Below are positions 41,654 through 50,666 of a stretch of DNA of 64,000 bases, in pieces. The stretch is from Nocardia suismassiliense (GTDB lineage: Bacteria > Actinomycetota > Actinomycetes > Mycobacteriales > Mycobacteriaceae): NCBI RefSeq assembly GCF_900269665.1, contig NZ_LT985363.1, positions 1 to 64,000 on the forward strand. Direction: 5' to 3'. The position numbers and the translations under genes were made by a program. Every line of letters starts with the position of its first letter. The first letter of the stretch is position 1. The notes below the pieces were generated by a model. That model saw nothing but the letters and a program-made list of their open reading frames with translations. It had not been told where the DNA came from and ran no database searches.

Positions 41654-42841
41654 ATGCCTGAGTACGATGCTGATTTCGTCATCTTGCACCCTGACCGCAC
41701 CGCGACCTTCGGCAAGCGCGAGCCCGGCGAACGCGTGCTCGACCTTGCCGCGCGTGTTATTGCCGACGCTCTCGGCCGCGAAGTCACCGAAGAACAGCTG
41801 CGACTGGGCTTGCTCTCGCGCTCCACTACTGGACCTCACCAACTGTGGTGCGTCGGTCTCGACTCGATCGATCTGCCCGCCAACGTGCTACTTCACCCAA
41901 TTCTGCGCGCGCATCGGCGACCCTACGAGTTCGACAACGACTTTCCGCGGTGGCGTGGGCCGATAGTCCTCGCGACGCCGATCGACCTGGACACCAAGAC
42001 ATTTCCGGCTCTGCCCGACACTGTCGGTCTGCTGATCGACCGAGCTGCGGCTGCCTCGAACCCAGATCCCGGTATGAGCGCCGACCGGCGCGAGGCAGGC
42101 ATATCCGCCGGACGCGCGTATGAGGACAGCAGCGAAGCAGAAATGAACCTCACTCGCGCGGACTGGGCATGTGTTGCGCTCGAGGAATTCGCTTCCCGGG
42201 TCGGCTACTCCCCACCAGATCTGCACAACACGGCAGTGTTCATGCAGGTTACCGGCGACTTTGCCCGCGGGATCGCCGCGCTGGCCGCCGACCAGGGCTC
42301 GGATATGGCCGCGCTGGTCACCCGCGGCGCGCTCCATTTCCGAGAAGAACTAGCGATCGAGTTGGACGAACGCCAAGAGGCCGGCGAACTGCTGCCTGAG
42401 GAGGACGCCGTCGCAGTCGAGCCGTGGGCCCAGCCACAGCATTTCCCGCTGACGCAGGCCCCCGAATCGAACACACACCCAGCTGGCCATGGCATAGCTC
42501 CTGCCACGTCCCTTGTCTCGGCAGCCGAAGCTGGGTTGGAGGCCTTCGCTACGCAGACCCGGCAAGCACTCGTTCCGGTGAACGTCTGGGACCAGGCGCT
42601 ATTCGATGAGGTCGTCAGCGACTTCATCGGCGATTTGGCGCATCTGGCACTACAGAAAGGGCGAGTGAGAACTGTTGATTCCAGGTCGGGCGCTGCCAGC
42701 CTGCGGTCGATACCTGGCACTGATCTCACCGCGGCATGTGCCGGGCACATCTCGACAGAGTCGATCGAGGTGGCTGCGGAACCGCCAATGGCTATCCCGG
42801 CGGGCCCAACAGCCCAAGCGGGTGTGGAAGTGAGCGTGTGA
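41654..42841 (+). CDS. Hypothetical plasmid protein with module A
   Basis: 395 aa from ATG 41654; the frame is open to 41378 but that covers the repeat region and leader. The N-terminus (~1-115) matches module A of the 31014 protein: DFVILHPDRTATFG, a helix ending IADALGREV, HQLWCVGLDSIDLPANVLLHPIL, and FPRWRGPIVLATPI. Residues ~160-250 are helical (NLTRADWACVALEEFASRVGY, FARGIAALAADQGSDMAALVTRGALHFREELAIEL). The rest is low-complexity with a final helix AHLALQKGRVRTVDSR. It has no module B. It converges on the second Fic gene. Function unknown. Confidence 0.65.
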   Translation: MPEYDADFVILHPDRTATFGKREPGERVLDLAARVIADALGREVTEEQLRLGLLSRSTTGPHQLWCVGLDSIDLPANVLLHPILRAHRRPYEFDNDFPRWRGPIVLATPIDLDTKTFPALPDTVGLLIDRAAAASNPDPGMSADRREAGISAGRAYEDSSEAEMNLTRADWACVALEEFASRVGYSPPDLHNTAVFMQVTGDFARGIAALAADQGSDMAALVTRGALHFREELAIELDERQEAGELLPEEDAVAVEPWAQPQHFPLTQAPESNTHPAGHGIAPATSLVSAAEAGLEAFATQTRQALVPVNVWDQALFDEVVSDFIGDLAHLALQKGRVRTVDSRSGAASLRSIPGTDLTAACAGHISTESIEVAAEPPMAIPAGPTAQAGVEVSV

Positions 42842-42851
42842 ACCGTAATTT

Positions 42852-43649
42852 TCAGGGAACAACGTCGTTACCGGGGTTCGGCTGGCCGAGTTCATGTTCC
42901 GCCGAGTCGAGCTGCTCTGGCTCCTCTGGTGTGGGGCTGTAATTCAATGTGGGCGGTCGCAGTATGGATGCGGCGGCTGCGGTCAAACCCGGGGCCAATC
43001 CCTCGATGTCGATTGTGGTGCTCGGTTCGACGCGCTCGACGGTGATGTCGGCGAAGACGGGGATCAGCGGCGTCACATCGAACGGCCCGTCGTAGCCGGG
43101 TGGGTGTGATGCGGCGGACGCGCTGTTCCATAGGCCGGGACTGACACGGCCGTAGTCCAAAACGAACTGGGCGCCACTCGATAGTCGATCGAGAAAAATG
43201 CGCAGGCTACGACCATTGCCCTCGCGGAATGGGTGCCCCCAGTTCAACTGCTGGTAGGTCGAGGCGGCGTTCTGTACGAACTCCCGTCGATTCATCTCCG
43301 CCCAGCCGGCGCCGCGGATCGAATCGGTGACCGCCGCTATGTAGGACTCGAGGTCAGGTGGGTCGATGAACCAGTCACCCTCGGCGCCTATCCACACTGT
43401 TCGGAACTCGCCAGCCCACTCGTAGACATCCTGGAACAGGTGCCGGTGGATGGCCTTCCATTCATACGCGTCGCCGGTCTCGGGCAACTGCACGGCTCCG
43501 GTCTCGATCTCGATTGCTCGCAGCGCTGTGGCTTGGTATTCCAGGTCCAGCAGCTCGTCCGCGTTGCGCACGCCGAATCGGTTGGCCAGGACCTGTGGCG
43601 TGTCGGGCAGGAAATAGGGATCCACCCAGAGGCCATCGTCGTCGGGCAC
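42852..43649 (-). CDS. Fic-domain toxin (AMP-transferase), second copy
   Basis: 265 aa. The active-site loop LNWGHPFREGNGRSLR (residues ~132-147) is the complete HxFxEGNGRxxR. The flap is YEWAGEFRTVWIGAEGDWF (~75-93), and the N-terminal NRFGVRNADELLDLEY is homologous to the first Fic protein. The C-terminal ~90 residues are a tail with acidic and Pro-rich composition. The gene starts 3 nt after the antitoxin stop. The target is unknown; class I VbhT-like enzymes AMPylate GyrB/ParE. Confidence 0.85.
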   Translation of the reverse strand: MPDDDGLWVDPYFLPDTPQVLANRFGVRNADELLDLEYQATALRAIEIETGAVQLPETGDAYEWKAIHRHLFQDVYEWAGEFRTVWIGAEGDWFIDPPDLESYIAAVTDSIRGAGWAEMNRREFVQNAASTYQQLNWGHPFREGNGRSLRIFLDRLSSGAQFVLDYGRVSPGLWNSASAASHPPGYDGPFDVTPLIPVFADITVERVEPSTTIDIEGLAPGLTAAAASILRPPTLNYSPTPEEPEQLDSAEHELGQPNPGNDVVP

Positions 43650-43652
43650 GAG

Positions 43653-43832
43653 CTATGTCCTGCCCTCGGATGGTCGGGTGCGCGCGATCAAGTCCTCGAT
43701 TTCGCCGCGGTCGGGTTCCCAGCCTTCGAGCTGCCACGACGCGACGACGCGACGTACGGCTGACTCCGCGTGCGGTTCGACGCCGTCGAACACTCCAGCC
43801 AGTTCTGGTTTGTCCCAGATATCGTTGTTCAT
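43653..43832 (-). CDS. VbhA-like antitoxin of the second Fic module
   Basis: 59 aa from ATG 43832 (AGGGTGA upstream); a longer frame exists but this is the natural start. The helix VVASWQLEGWEPDR (residues ~30-43) holds the full inhibitory motif SxxxEG, whose Glu should block the Fic active site. The following helix GEIEDLIARTRPSEGR closes the protein. It is shorter than the first antitoxin but has the intact motif that the first lacks. Confidence 0.75.
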   Translation of the reverse strand: MNNDIWDKPELAGVFDGVEPHAESAVRRVVASWQLEGWEPDRGEIEDLIARTRPSEGRT

Positions 43833-44674
43833 CCAGTCACCCTCTCTCAGTTTGCGGGCTGTCCCCGCGGCGATACCCGGTGTGGTGGCGCATTCTCGAT
43901 GCCGAAGATCGAACGAGCGATCAGGCACCGCTGTTCCGGACTCGGTGCCCCGATCGCGACATACTCTGTGCCACAAACAGGTTCGTGACGTTTCGACTCA
44001 CACCGGCGGTGCGAAAGCGCATTGGATTTGCCCGCAATCTTCTGGGCCTCTGCGCTGTTCGCCGCCGATCCTTATCCGGAAGGTCGAGTACAAAGCACCC
44101 TGCTCGGCTTGCCGCTTCCTGTGTGACGGCCTGCCTTCACAACACCCGATGATCTACTGTCGGATGGTCTCGACGTATGCCGGGATTCCCTGCCGAGCGG
44201 GCTGAGGCTGACCCTTCAGCCCGCTTCAAGGAAGACGTGGGCGCCCTGTCACGGTGCCGATGGCGGATCAATGGCTGCGCCACAACCGATCTCGTCTTTC
44301 CTGGGCACGGCAATAATCGAAGTCGGTGACGCCCTAGGCGACGCCGATCCGGCGGCGATGGCGCGACATCCGAGGTCGCCACGCCGCAGTGAGAAGCGAT
44401 GTCCGCTCGAGAACATGACGCAGCTCTGCAGGTATGGGCGTGCTCGTGTGCCGCGCCCACCCATCGGCGCATAGAGGGTTCACACCTCCCGCCAGCTTCT
44501 ACCCAGACCGAACCACCGTCACAGATGGCCGGCGGAGCCGTAGAGCTATTTCTGAGGGCGCGTGGCCGCCACCCCTCTCGATGTTCTGTGCAAAACGGGA
44601 CCACCGAGAAAGGGGTCGATCGCTCGACGGTCATTGCCGCAACGGGGCACCCGGCGGCGACGTTGCTATAGCCT
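43833..44674. other. Intergenic region, about 840 nt, no convincing gene
   Basis: Divergent region between the minus-strand antitoxin and the plus-strand membrane protein. Frames at 44271 and 44399 (90 aa, with CSCAAPTHRRIEG) show patchy coding character but no ribosome site. No repeat or promoter is recognised. Confidence 0.35.
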
Positions 44675-45919
44675 GTGCGCGTGGAGGTCCCGAAACCTGC
44701 GGGTACGAGGTCGTCCCGCTCTGCCGAAGGCAACGTTCACGCGTCTAGAGTCAGGCCCTGGTACTTGGGGCCAAAGTTCTGGGCACTCATGATTGTGTCA
44801 GCGATCGAATTGTGCGCGCTGGTTCTCATATACCGAGGTCTACGCACGCCCCCAGAACCACCGATTGGATCACCGCCAGGAGGGCGGGGCTGCTTGTCGA
44901 TTGCTTCGCCGCGCGGAATCGCTGGCCTGGACAAGCCTTTCGAATTCACCGCCAAGGTAGGTCGCGACTCGTGTGAGCTCGCCTCGTCGAAGTCGAAGCA
45001 GCCGATGCGACTCAGCAGTGTGCCGGTCGGCAGCTTGATGGAGGTGAAACTTACCTCACGGCAAGAACTTTCGATCCGCGAATTAGGATCGCTGGTCAAG
45101 CCGTTCTCCGACGACGGAAGTGCGAGCTGGTCATGGGAGTTGCGGACGAACGTCGCGGGCTCGTATCGGGTAGCGCTAGTGGTCATCGTTCACGACAAGG
45201 ACACCGAGAACGTCGTCGACGAGAGTGAACCGCTGTACATCCCGATCGAGGTCGCGCCGTCCACTAGGCAATTCGTGGCCGAACAGGTGAAGTCCGGAGC
45301 CTCGTTCCTCGATTCCGTACCTGCGGTGCTCGCCGGATTGACAGCGCTGCTGGCGATCGTCAGCGCGATCGGGCTCAAGGTCTTCGGACACAAGAGAACG
45401 CCGGATGCCGAGCACCCGGAACCAAGCCCGACCGGACCAGGACCCGATGACACCGGCGACGGTGACGACGAGAGATCCACCGAGCCCGATGCCGCGCCCC
45501 CCGAGCCCGCGGATCTCCCACGCGTTGCCCCAGCACCAATTCCGTTTCATACGAAAGTGACCGACTCGGCGTCCGAAGCGAGCGTTACCGGGCAGCTGGT
45601 GTGGCGGTCATGGACTCACCCTGAAGAACAGGCGGTAGATGTCACCGGGCAGATCGCCGAATTCAACTGGCGTACGCCCACCGACACCGGAAACGCCTAC
45701 GTGGAGTTCATCGCCTACAGCGGGAATGAAGCTGTCGACGAACAGGTCCGACGTATAGGTACGGGCAACAGCCTCGTGTCGTTCCAGTTCGACCTGGGCA
45801 GCGGAGTGGGTGCCGATGTTGAAATCACCAGCGTGACTGTCCAAGTCGGCCTGTATCCGAACCAACCGATAGTGGGGCCGAGCGAGATGCTCTACCCCGG
45901 CGTGTCACACCCGGAGTGA
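44675..45919 (+). CDS. Membrane-anchored hypothetical protein
   Basis: 414 aa from GTG 44675; GTG 44681 is also possible. Two TM helices are present: WALMIVSAIELCALVLIYRGL (residues ~36-56) and VPAVLAGLTALLAIVSAIGLKVFG (~213-236). The ~155-residue segment between them is beta-rich (GIAGLDKPFEFTAKVG, WSWELRTNVAGSYRVALVVIVHDKD) and resembles extracytoplasmic Ig-like domains. After the second TM comes a Pro/Glu/Asp linker and a second beta-rich domain (GQIAEFNWRTPTDTGNAYVEFIAYSG). This suggests an outside sensor and an inside effector domain. Function unknown. The gene for a nuclease-like protein follows. Confidence 0.6.
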   Translation: MRVEVPKPAGTRSSRSAEGNVHASRVRPWYLGPKFWALMIVSAIELCALVLIYRGLRTPPEPPIGSPPGGRGCLSIASPRGIAGLDKPFEFTAKVGRDSCELASSKSKQPMRLSSVPVGSLMEVKLTSRQELSIRELGSLVKPFSDDGSASWSWELRTNVAGSYRVALVVIVHDKDTENVVDESEPLYIPIEVAPSTRQFVAEQVKSGASFLDSVPAVLAGLTALLAIVSAIGLKVFGHKRTPDAEHPEPSPTGPGPDDTGDGDDERSTEPDAAPPEPADLPRVAPAPIPFHTKVTDSASEASVTGQLVWRSWTHPEEQAVDVTGQIAEFNWRTPTDTGNAYVEFIAYSGNEAVDEQVRRIGTGNSLVSFQFDLGSGVGADVEITSVTVQVGLYPNQPIVGPSEMLYPGVSHPE

Positions 45920-46332
45920 ATCAAACCGGCAGCTCGCGATGCGGTGAGATGCGGATGTTGGCGGGATCGACTGCCACCACGGATCGCGGACCGGCCGGAC
46001 GCGCGGGTCGCGGCATTTTGCCTGCACTCGCAGTACGGATGTGGCCGCTTTAAACCAACAAGCATGAGGCAGACAGATTATGGCCGGTCGGGGTTCTTCC
46101 GGCGCCTCGCTCGCTGGTGCCGTTCGCCGGCGTCCTTGCGACCGACCCTGGCAGTGTCGGCACTGCTTTCAGGGGGATTGCAGTCCCCGTTGGTCCGCCC
46201 AGGCGGGCACCGGTGGTGCCTGACCCAAATCGCGCTTGGCGCAACCTGATCGTGCCCGTGACTGCTCCTGGATCGCCCACCACTGCGATACCCTCCCTGT
46301 GTTACTGCGCTGCGAACTGCTCTCCCCGCCCC

Positions 46333-46362
46333 CTGGTATCCCTGCTCCCGCAGGGATACCAG
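46333..46362 (+). terminator. Perfect 12-bp hairpin upstream of the nuclease-like gene
   Basis: CTGGTATCCCTG pairs with CAGGGATACCAG around CTCCCG. It is a possible terminator of the membrane-protein transcript or a leader attenuator for the next gene (100-130 nt away). Confidence 0.45.
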
Positions 46363-46463
46363 CGCAAACCGACATTTGACGCTTCGCTCGCTCTCCAGTC
46401 GTGCGCCCCGTAGTTCCCCGCCAAACCGGCAGAGGCCGCAGCTCCTGCGGCTTCGCGATCCGA

Positions 46464-47432
46464 ATGAGGTTGATCGGTCATTTGATCCCGACATTCAAGT
46501 CGTTCGTAGAGGGGCTCTCCGGTGAGCGCGCTGACCAACCACGCCAGGTGCTGTGGTACGACTACCAGCTGCTGATCGAACATCGAGTCGGCGAGATTCA
46601 CGGAGACCTCCAGGATGAGCTGCCGGAACTTCCACCCGAGAGGATCAAGCGGCTTGCGAACAAGGCGGTCGCGGATTCAATCATGCGGGCGCACTTCGGG
46701 GACGTCTGGTTCGAGCGCATGTACGAGGCAACGAACCTTCACCGACATGCTCAAGGATTCTTCTATCCGGAGGGCCAGAATGAATATCTCGACGAGCTGA
46801 CAAACTATCGCAAGCAGGAGCTCGCGCGCCGGGTCCATCAACTTCAGTTCGCCGACTGGTTCGGGCTGGTCCACGACGCCGTAAAGAAGGACTACCTGTC
46901 CGGTGTCGCCTTCGAACTCGACGTGGCTCTCTATCTGATGAATTATCCGCTGAATGTCGAACGCCGCGACGCATCGCTGGCGGCCGGCCGCGATTTTGAT
47001 CTGAGCTTCTGGATCACCGTCCCACCGAAAGCCGTTGAAGTCAAAACCAAGGAGGATTCGACCCCGTTCAATGCAAGGACCGTGTCGAAGACGGTCAAGA
47101 CGGCCTCAGGGCAAATTCCCGAAGGGCAGAGCGGGTTCCTGTTTCTTCGGCTCCCGCCGCCCTGGGTCGGCCCCGGCCTTGAAGACGCGTATCACGAATA
47201 TCTAGCCGATGCCTTGACCAGCACAGATCCCACCTCTACCCGCTACCGCATCTCGGCTGTGTTCTCGGCCGTCGACAAGATTTATGGCCGACCAGGCAAC
47301 ATCGCCGTGAGTCGCGTATGGGACCTGTTCATAGCAGATCACTGCTTACCAGAGGACTGGACGCTGGCTCTCCGGCTGAAGCAACTCTACGACGCCAACC
47401 TCACGTATATGGCGCCGTCCACCCCCTTCTAA
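46464..47432 (+). CDS. Putative PD-(D/E)XK-fold nuclease
   Basis: 322 aa from ATG 46464 (MRLIGHLIPTF); the frame is open to 46401. The segment GVAFELDVALYLMNYPLN (residues ~149-166, with a conserved Glu), AAGRDFDLSFWI (~178-189, with Asp) and KAVEVKTKED (~194-203, with ExK) lies in the order helix-Glu, Asp, ExK of restriction-like nucleases. The N-terminal half is helical. Nucleases of this kind occur in restriction and abortive-infection systems. It follows the two-TM protein and converges on dnaB. The catalytic assignment is from visible motifs only. Confidence 0.5.
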   Translation: MRLIGHLIPTFKSFVEGLSGERADQPRQVLWYDYQLLIEHRVGEIHGDLQDELPELPPERIKRLANKAVADSIMRAHFGDVWFERMYEATNLHRHAQGFFYPEGQNEYLDELTNYRKQELARRVHQLQFADWFGLVHDAVKKDYLSGVAFELDVALYLMNYPLNVERRDASLAAGRDFDLSFWITVPPKAVEVKTKEDSTPFNARTVSKTVKTASGQIPEGQSGFLFLRLPPPWVGPGLEDAYHEYLADALTSTDPTSTRYRISAVFSAVDKIYGRPGNIAVSRVWDLFIADHCLPEDWTLALRLKQLYDANLTYMAPSTPF

Positions 47433-47598
47433 GTGGGCCGGTCCCGGTTTCGGACTGGCTTCGGCAACCCGGACCGGCTGTGCGTCAGCTGATTTCGTCC
47501 GTATCGCGGATCCAGGGTGCTCGGTGGCCGCGAGTGCGAATCAGCTGCCTCAGCTCAGGAGCTGAGACCCTACGCGTCGTCGTCTCGTCGTCGTCGGG

Positions 47599-49506
47599 TC
47601 AGCCGCGATACAGGTCGTAGAAGCGCCCCAAATGGAGCTGGTCAGCCAAGGTCACGACGCCGGGTCTTCCTTGCCGAAATTTCGGGATGTGAACGTCGAT
47701 CTCCCCCGCGCGTGGGTGGTCGGGAGCGATGGCTGCTGGGCGGTCCAGGAGCATGATCAGGTCCGCATCTTGTTCGAGCGCTCCGCTTTCGCGCAGGTCA
47801 GACATCATCGGCCGTCTGTCCGAGCGTTGTTCGGGCCCGCGGTTGAGCTGACTGAGCGCCACGACAGGCACTTCAAGTTCCTTGGCCATCAGCTTGAAGT
47901 TGCGGGAGAACTCTGCCACCTCAACCTGGCGTGATTCCACTCGCTTGCCGGAAGTCAGCAACTGCAGGTAGTCGACCACGATCAGCTTGAGGTCATGGCG
48001 CTGTCGGAGTCGTCTGGCCTTGGCACGGATCTCCATCATCGTCATGTCCGACGAGTCGTCGATGAACAGCGGTGCTTGCCTAATCTCCTCCATGCGTGCA
48101 GCGAGGTCTCCCCATTGTTCCTGGGTCATCTCGCCATTGCGCATTGTGTCGAGCTTGATCCCGGTTTCGGCCGAGAGCATCTTCATGACGATCTCGGTCT
48201 TGCTCATCTCCAGCGAGAACAGCACCCCCGCCTGGCCGTGTTTGATCGACGCGCTGCGCAGGAAGTCCGAACCCAATGTCGAGTTGTGCGTGGGGATCCC
48301 GGTCGGTCCCGCCAGGTACAGGTGGTCACGCCCGGATACCTCTACACAGCGCACTGCCACGCTGGGCACGCGGCGGACGGCCACGATCCGGCGCGCGGGT
48401 TTCCCGCGTCGCGACGACAGCTGATCGACCACCTTGTGCGCGGGGGCATGGGCGACGTCGAGTTGATGCAGTGTGGCGGCGATGGCCTTCGTGGTACGAA
48501 CGCCGGGTGCGCCGGGGCTGTGGCTGTACGGGGCATAGATGGTATGCCACTGGTGCTGGGCGTCTGCGACGATCACGACCGGGCTGCCGTCAGGCAGTTT
48601 CTCGTCGAATTCCACTTCGTAGCAAAGCCTGTCGTGCATGACTTCGGTCGTTCGGACTACTCGCGTAGGTTCACCGTGCGCATCGAGAAGCAGATCGCCC
48701 TCGCATACTTCGGCCATCGTGGTCTGCCCTCCACCTGGAGTCGGCAGGACTGTGTCCAGCGCCAGGGCTTTTCCCACACCGGGCCGAGCGGCAACGATGA
48801 CCAGCTGGCCGGGGTGCAGGCCCTGGATGTGCTTGTCGAGGTCAGTGAAGCCCGTTGGCACTCCCATCGAGATGCCGCCACGCTTCGCGATCGCGTCGAG
48901 CTCGTCCATCGTTGGCTGCAGCAGGTCCTCGATCGAGACGGCGTCTTGGCTGTTGCGCTTGGAGGTCACCTTGTTGACTTCGGATTGTGCGCGGTCGACG
49001 ATCTCAGCGGCGTCGCACCCGTCGGCGCCGGTGTAGGCCATCTGCACGCCGCGGGTGCATGCTTCGGCCAGTCGTCGCAGCGCCGCCTTGTCTGCGACTA
49101 TCTCGGCGTAGTAGGTGGCGTTGGCCGCTGTCGTGACCGTCTCGGTCAGCGTGAGCAGGTATGCCGGGCCACCGACACGTTTGAGCTCCCCGGCGCGGTC
49201 GAGCGCGTCGGCGACGGTGATTGGATCGGCTGGTTCCCCCTGTGCGTAAAGGTCACAGACCGCGGCGTAGATCGCCTCGTGGGCTGGGCGGTAGAACTGG
49301 TTGGGCGGAAGGATCTCGACGACGTCGGCGACCGCGTCCTTGCTCATGAGCAACGCGCCGAGCACCGCTCGTTCGGCTTCCACGTTGTGGGGTGGCTGAC
49401 GCACGAATTCCGCTCCGTCGTAGCCAAATTCGGCATCCGGGACCGATTCCGTGCGGTCACTGCGCCCTCGGCGCGTTGTCGTAGGCGGGATTACGGCGGT
49501 CATCAA
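47599..49506 (-). CDS. dnaB: Replicative DNA helicase DnaB with in-frame intein
   Basis: 635 aa precursor. Extein N-part: the DnaB N-terminal domain VRQPPHNVEAERAVLGALLMS (residues ~35-55) and linker, then QLVIVAARPGVGK (Walker A, ending at 246). The intein covers 247-408. Extein C-part: STLGSDFLRSASIKHGQAGVLFSLEMS (Walker A completed; motif H1a), then KLIVVDYLQLL (Walker B), ELEVPVVALSQLNRGPE (H3) and ESGALEQDADLIMLLDR (H4). The spliced product is about 473 aa, a normal DnaB size. It presumably serves plasmid replication alongside RepA. It is in a minus-strand operon with the 49608 gene. Confidence 0.9.
   Translation of the reverse strand: MMTAVIPPTTTRRGRSDRTESVPDAEFGYDGAEFVRQPPHNVEAERAVLGALLMSKDAVADVVEILPPNQFYRPAHEAIYAAVCDLYAQGEPADPITVADALDRAGELKRVGGPAYLLTLTETVTTAANATYYAEIVADKAALRRLAEACTRGVQMAYTGADGCDAAEIVDRAQSEVNKVTSKRNSQDAVSIEDLLQPTMDELDAIAKRGGISMGVPTGFTDLDKHIQGLHPGQLVIVAARPGVGKALALDTVLPTPGGGQTTMAEVCEGDLLLDAHGEPTRVVRTTEVMHDRLCYEVEFDEKLPDGSPVVIVADAQHQWHTIYAPYSHSPGAPGVRTTKAIAATLHQLDVAHAPAHKVVDQLSSRRGKPARRIVAVRRVPSVAVRCVEVSGRDHLYLAGPTGIPTHNSTLGSDFLRSASIKHGQAGVLFSLEMSKTEIVMKMLSAETGIKLDTMRNGEMTQEQWGDLAARMEEIRQAPLFIDDSSDMTMMEIRAKARRLRQRHDLKLIVVDYLQLLTSGKRVESRQVEVAEFSRNFKLMAKELEVPVVALSQLNRGPEQRSDRRPMMSDLRESGALEQDADLIMLLDRPAAIAPDHPRAGEIDVHIPKFRQGRPGVVTLADQLHLGRFYDLYRG
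48283..48768 (-). other. Mini-intein in the DnaB P-loop (class-3-like)
   Basis: 162 residues inserted between the Lys and Ser of GVGK-S. It starts with Ala (ALALDTVLPTPGG), not Cys/Ser. It shows block B-like LCYEVEF with ADAQHQW (Trp), block F VRCVEVSGRDHLYLAG (Cys), and block G TGIPTHN with Thr and terminal Asn followed by Ser +1. An Ala1 start plus Trp/Cys/Thr is the signature of class 3 inteins known from mycobacteriophage and actinobacterial DnaB. No homing-endonuclease (DOD) motifs are present, and the length is that of a mini-intein. Confidence 0.85.
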
Positions 49507-49607
49507 CTAGCTCCGGCTTTCGCAGTTGGAACGCACGACGGGGTGCGGTCGCCGTTGTCGCTGGTGCGGCAGGTTCCGTTCGCGCGTCTCGGTGTTGGTC
49601 ACGGGCG

Positions 49608-50267
49608 TTACTCCTCCCGTTGCTCCGGCCCGCCGCCGACGCTATCGACGCGCTGGGGCCGCGTCGGGCTCGATCCACACTCGCTGTCCGACTCCGGCCT
49701 GGGGGCCACCAGCTCCGTGTCCACGGTGGTCGTTGCGCGGCGGTCGGCGGTGATGGATTCGCGCAGCGCTGCGATGACGTCATCGAATTGGGTGACCGCT
49801 TCGGGCACCGAGGAGGGATGTGAAGCTGGTAGGCCCGTAGTGAACGTGTGGGGCGGTCGATGCCGAGCCTTCGTGTTGACCACGTACGCGAGGCCCTGCT
49901 CACGCAGGAACGCGATTGCCCGGATCAGTCCGGCGAAACTTCGGCAGCTGGTGGGCCGCATCGTTAGAACTGCGGGGCGGCCGGTGCTGGTGAACCACTG
50001 CGGGCTCAGCGCCAGACGAGCTGCCAGCGCGCAGTACTGACCGTTGGTCAGTTCGGCATCCAATTCCACTGAACAGTCCACGACGACACCGGTATTGAGA
50101 TGCGCCGCGACGGCGGTGAACTCGTGAAAGTCGTCGCCTGTCAACGGAATCCGCTCTCCACAGTCGAACTCACACACCAGCACGCAGGCGTCGCGGGTGT
50201 CGTCTGCGGGCTGCTGAACCAGTTCCCCTGCCGTGCATCGGCAGGACAGTCCTGTCGACAGCCGCAT
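49608..50267 (-). CDS. Hypothetical protein upstream of dnaB
   Basis: 219 aa from ATG 50267, preceded by AGGAGG; the frame is open to 50375 but that runs over the operator. Cys-rich in the first ~60 residues (CRCTAG, CVLVCEFDCGERIPL), beta-rich to ~90, then helical (SFAGLIRAIAFLREQGLAYVV, residues ~120-140). The C-terminus is acidic and low-complexity. 101 nt separate it from dnaB. The promoter region carries the perfect palindrome at 50361. A replication accessory role is plausible from position only. Confidence 0.55.
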   Translation of the reverse strand: MRLSTGLSCRCTAGELVQQPADDTRDACVLVCEFDCGERIPLTGDDFHEFTAVAAHLNTGVVVDCSVELDAELTNGQYCALAARLALSPQWFTSTGRPAVLTMRPTSCRSFAGLIRAIAFLREQGLAYVVNTKARHRPPHTFTTGLPASHPSSVPEAVTQFDDVIAALRESITADRRATTTVDTELVAPRPESDSECGSSPTRPQRVDSVGGGPEQREE

Positions 50268-50360
50268 CACCGGATACCTCCTGCAAGGACGCCGTCGCTT
50301 GCCCGAGCCGGGGTGCCCGCCCGCGTCGGGGGAACACGGTTCACCATAGATTCTGACATT

Positions 50361-50380
50361 CTTGAATGCTAGCATTCAAG
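50361..50380. promoter_or_regulatory. Perfect 20-bp palindromic operator candidate
   Basis: CTTGAATGCTAGCATTCAAG is identical to its own complement. It lies in the divergent region between the 50267 (minus) and 50667 (plus) starts, and is related to sites at 6287 and 57142. Confidence 0.65.
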
Positions 50381-50666
50381 TGTTCCGGGGCGAGGGTGAC
50401 GGGTTGGCCTACTTCCCATCCCCTCCAAGCACCACCTGGTCACCGCTGCAACGGCGCAGCGGGGAGCGGCGGGCAACGTGGCCCGCCCAAGGGCACCGGC
50501 GCCCCTCCATCCGACCGCCCTCGCCCTGGTCACACCGCAGCCGGCTCACACAAGGCCGGGCAGACATGCGCTCAGCCGATCGCAGGCACCCATCTATCCG
50601 ACGATCTACGCGCATTCGCGCACGAGGCTGCCGCGCACACGATCCAAATCCCACACAGGAGGACCC

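Noticed and set aside
44137..44733. 198-aa minus-strand ORF in the 44 kb gap
   Set aside because: Composition typical of antisense shadow in high-GC DNA; no motif or ribosome site.
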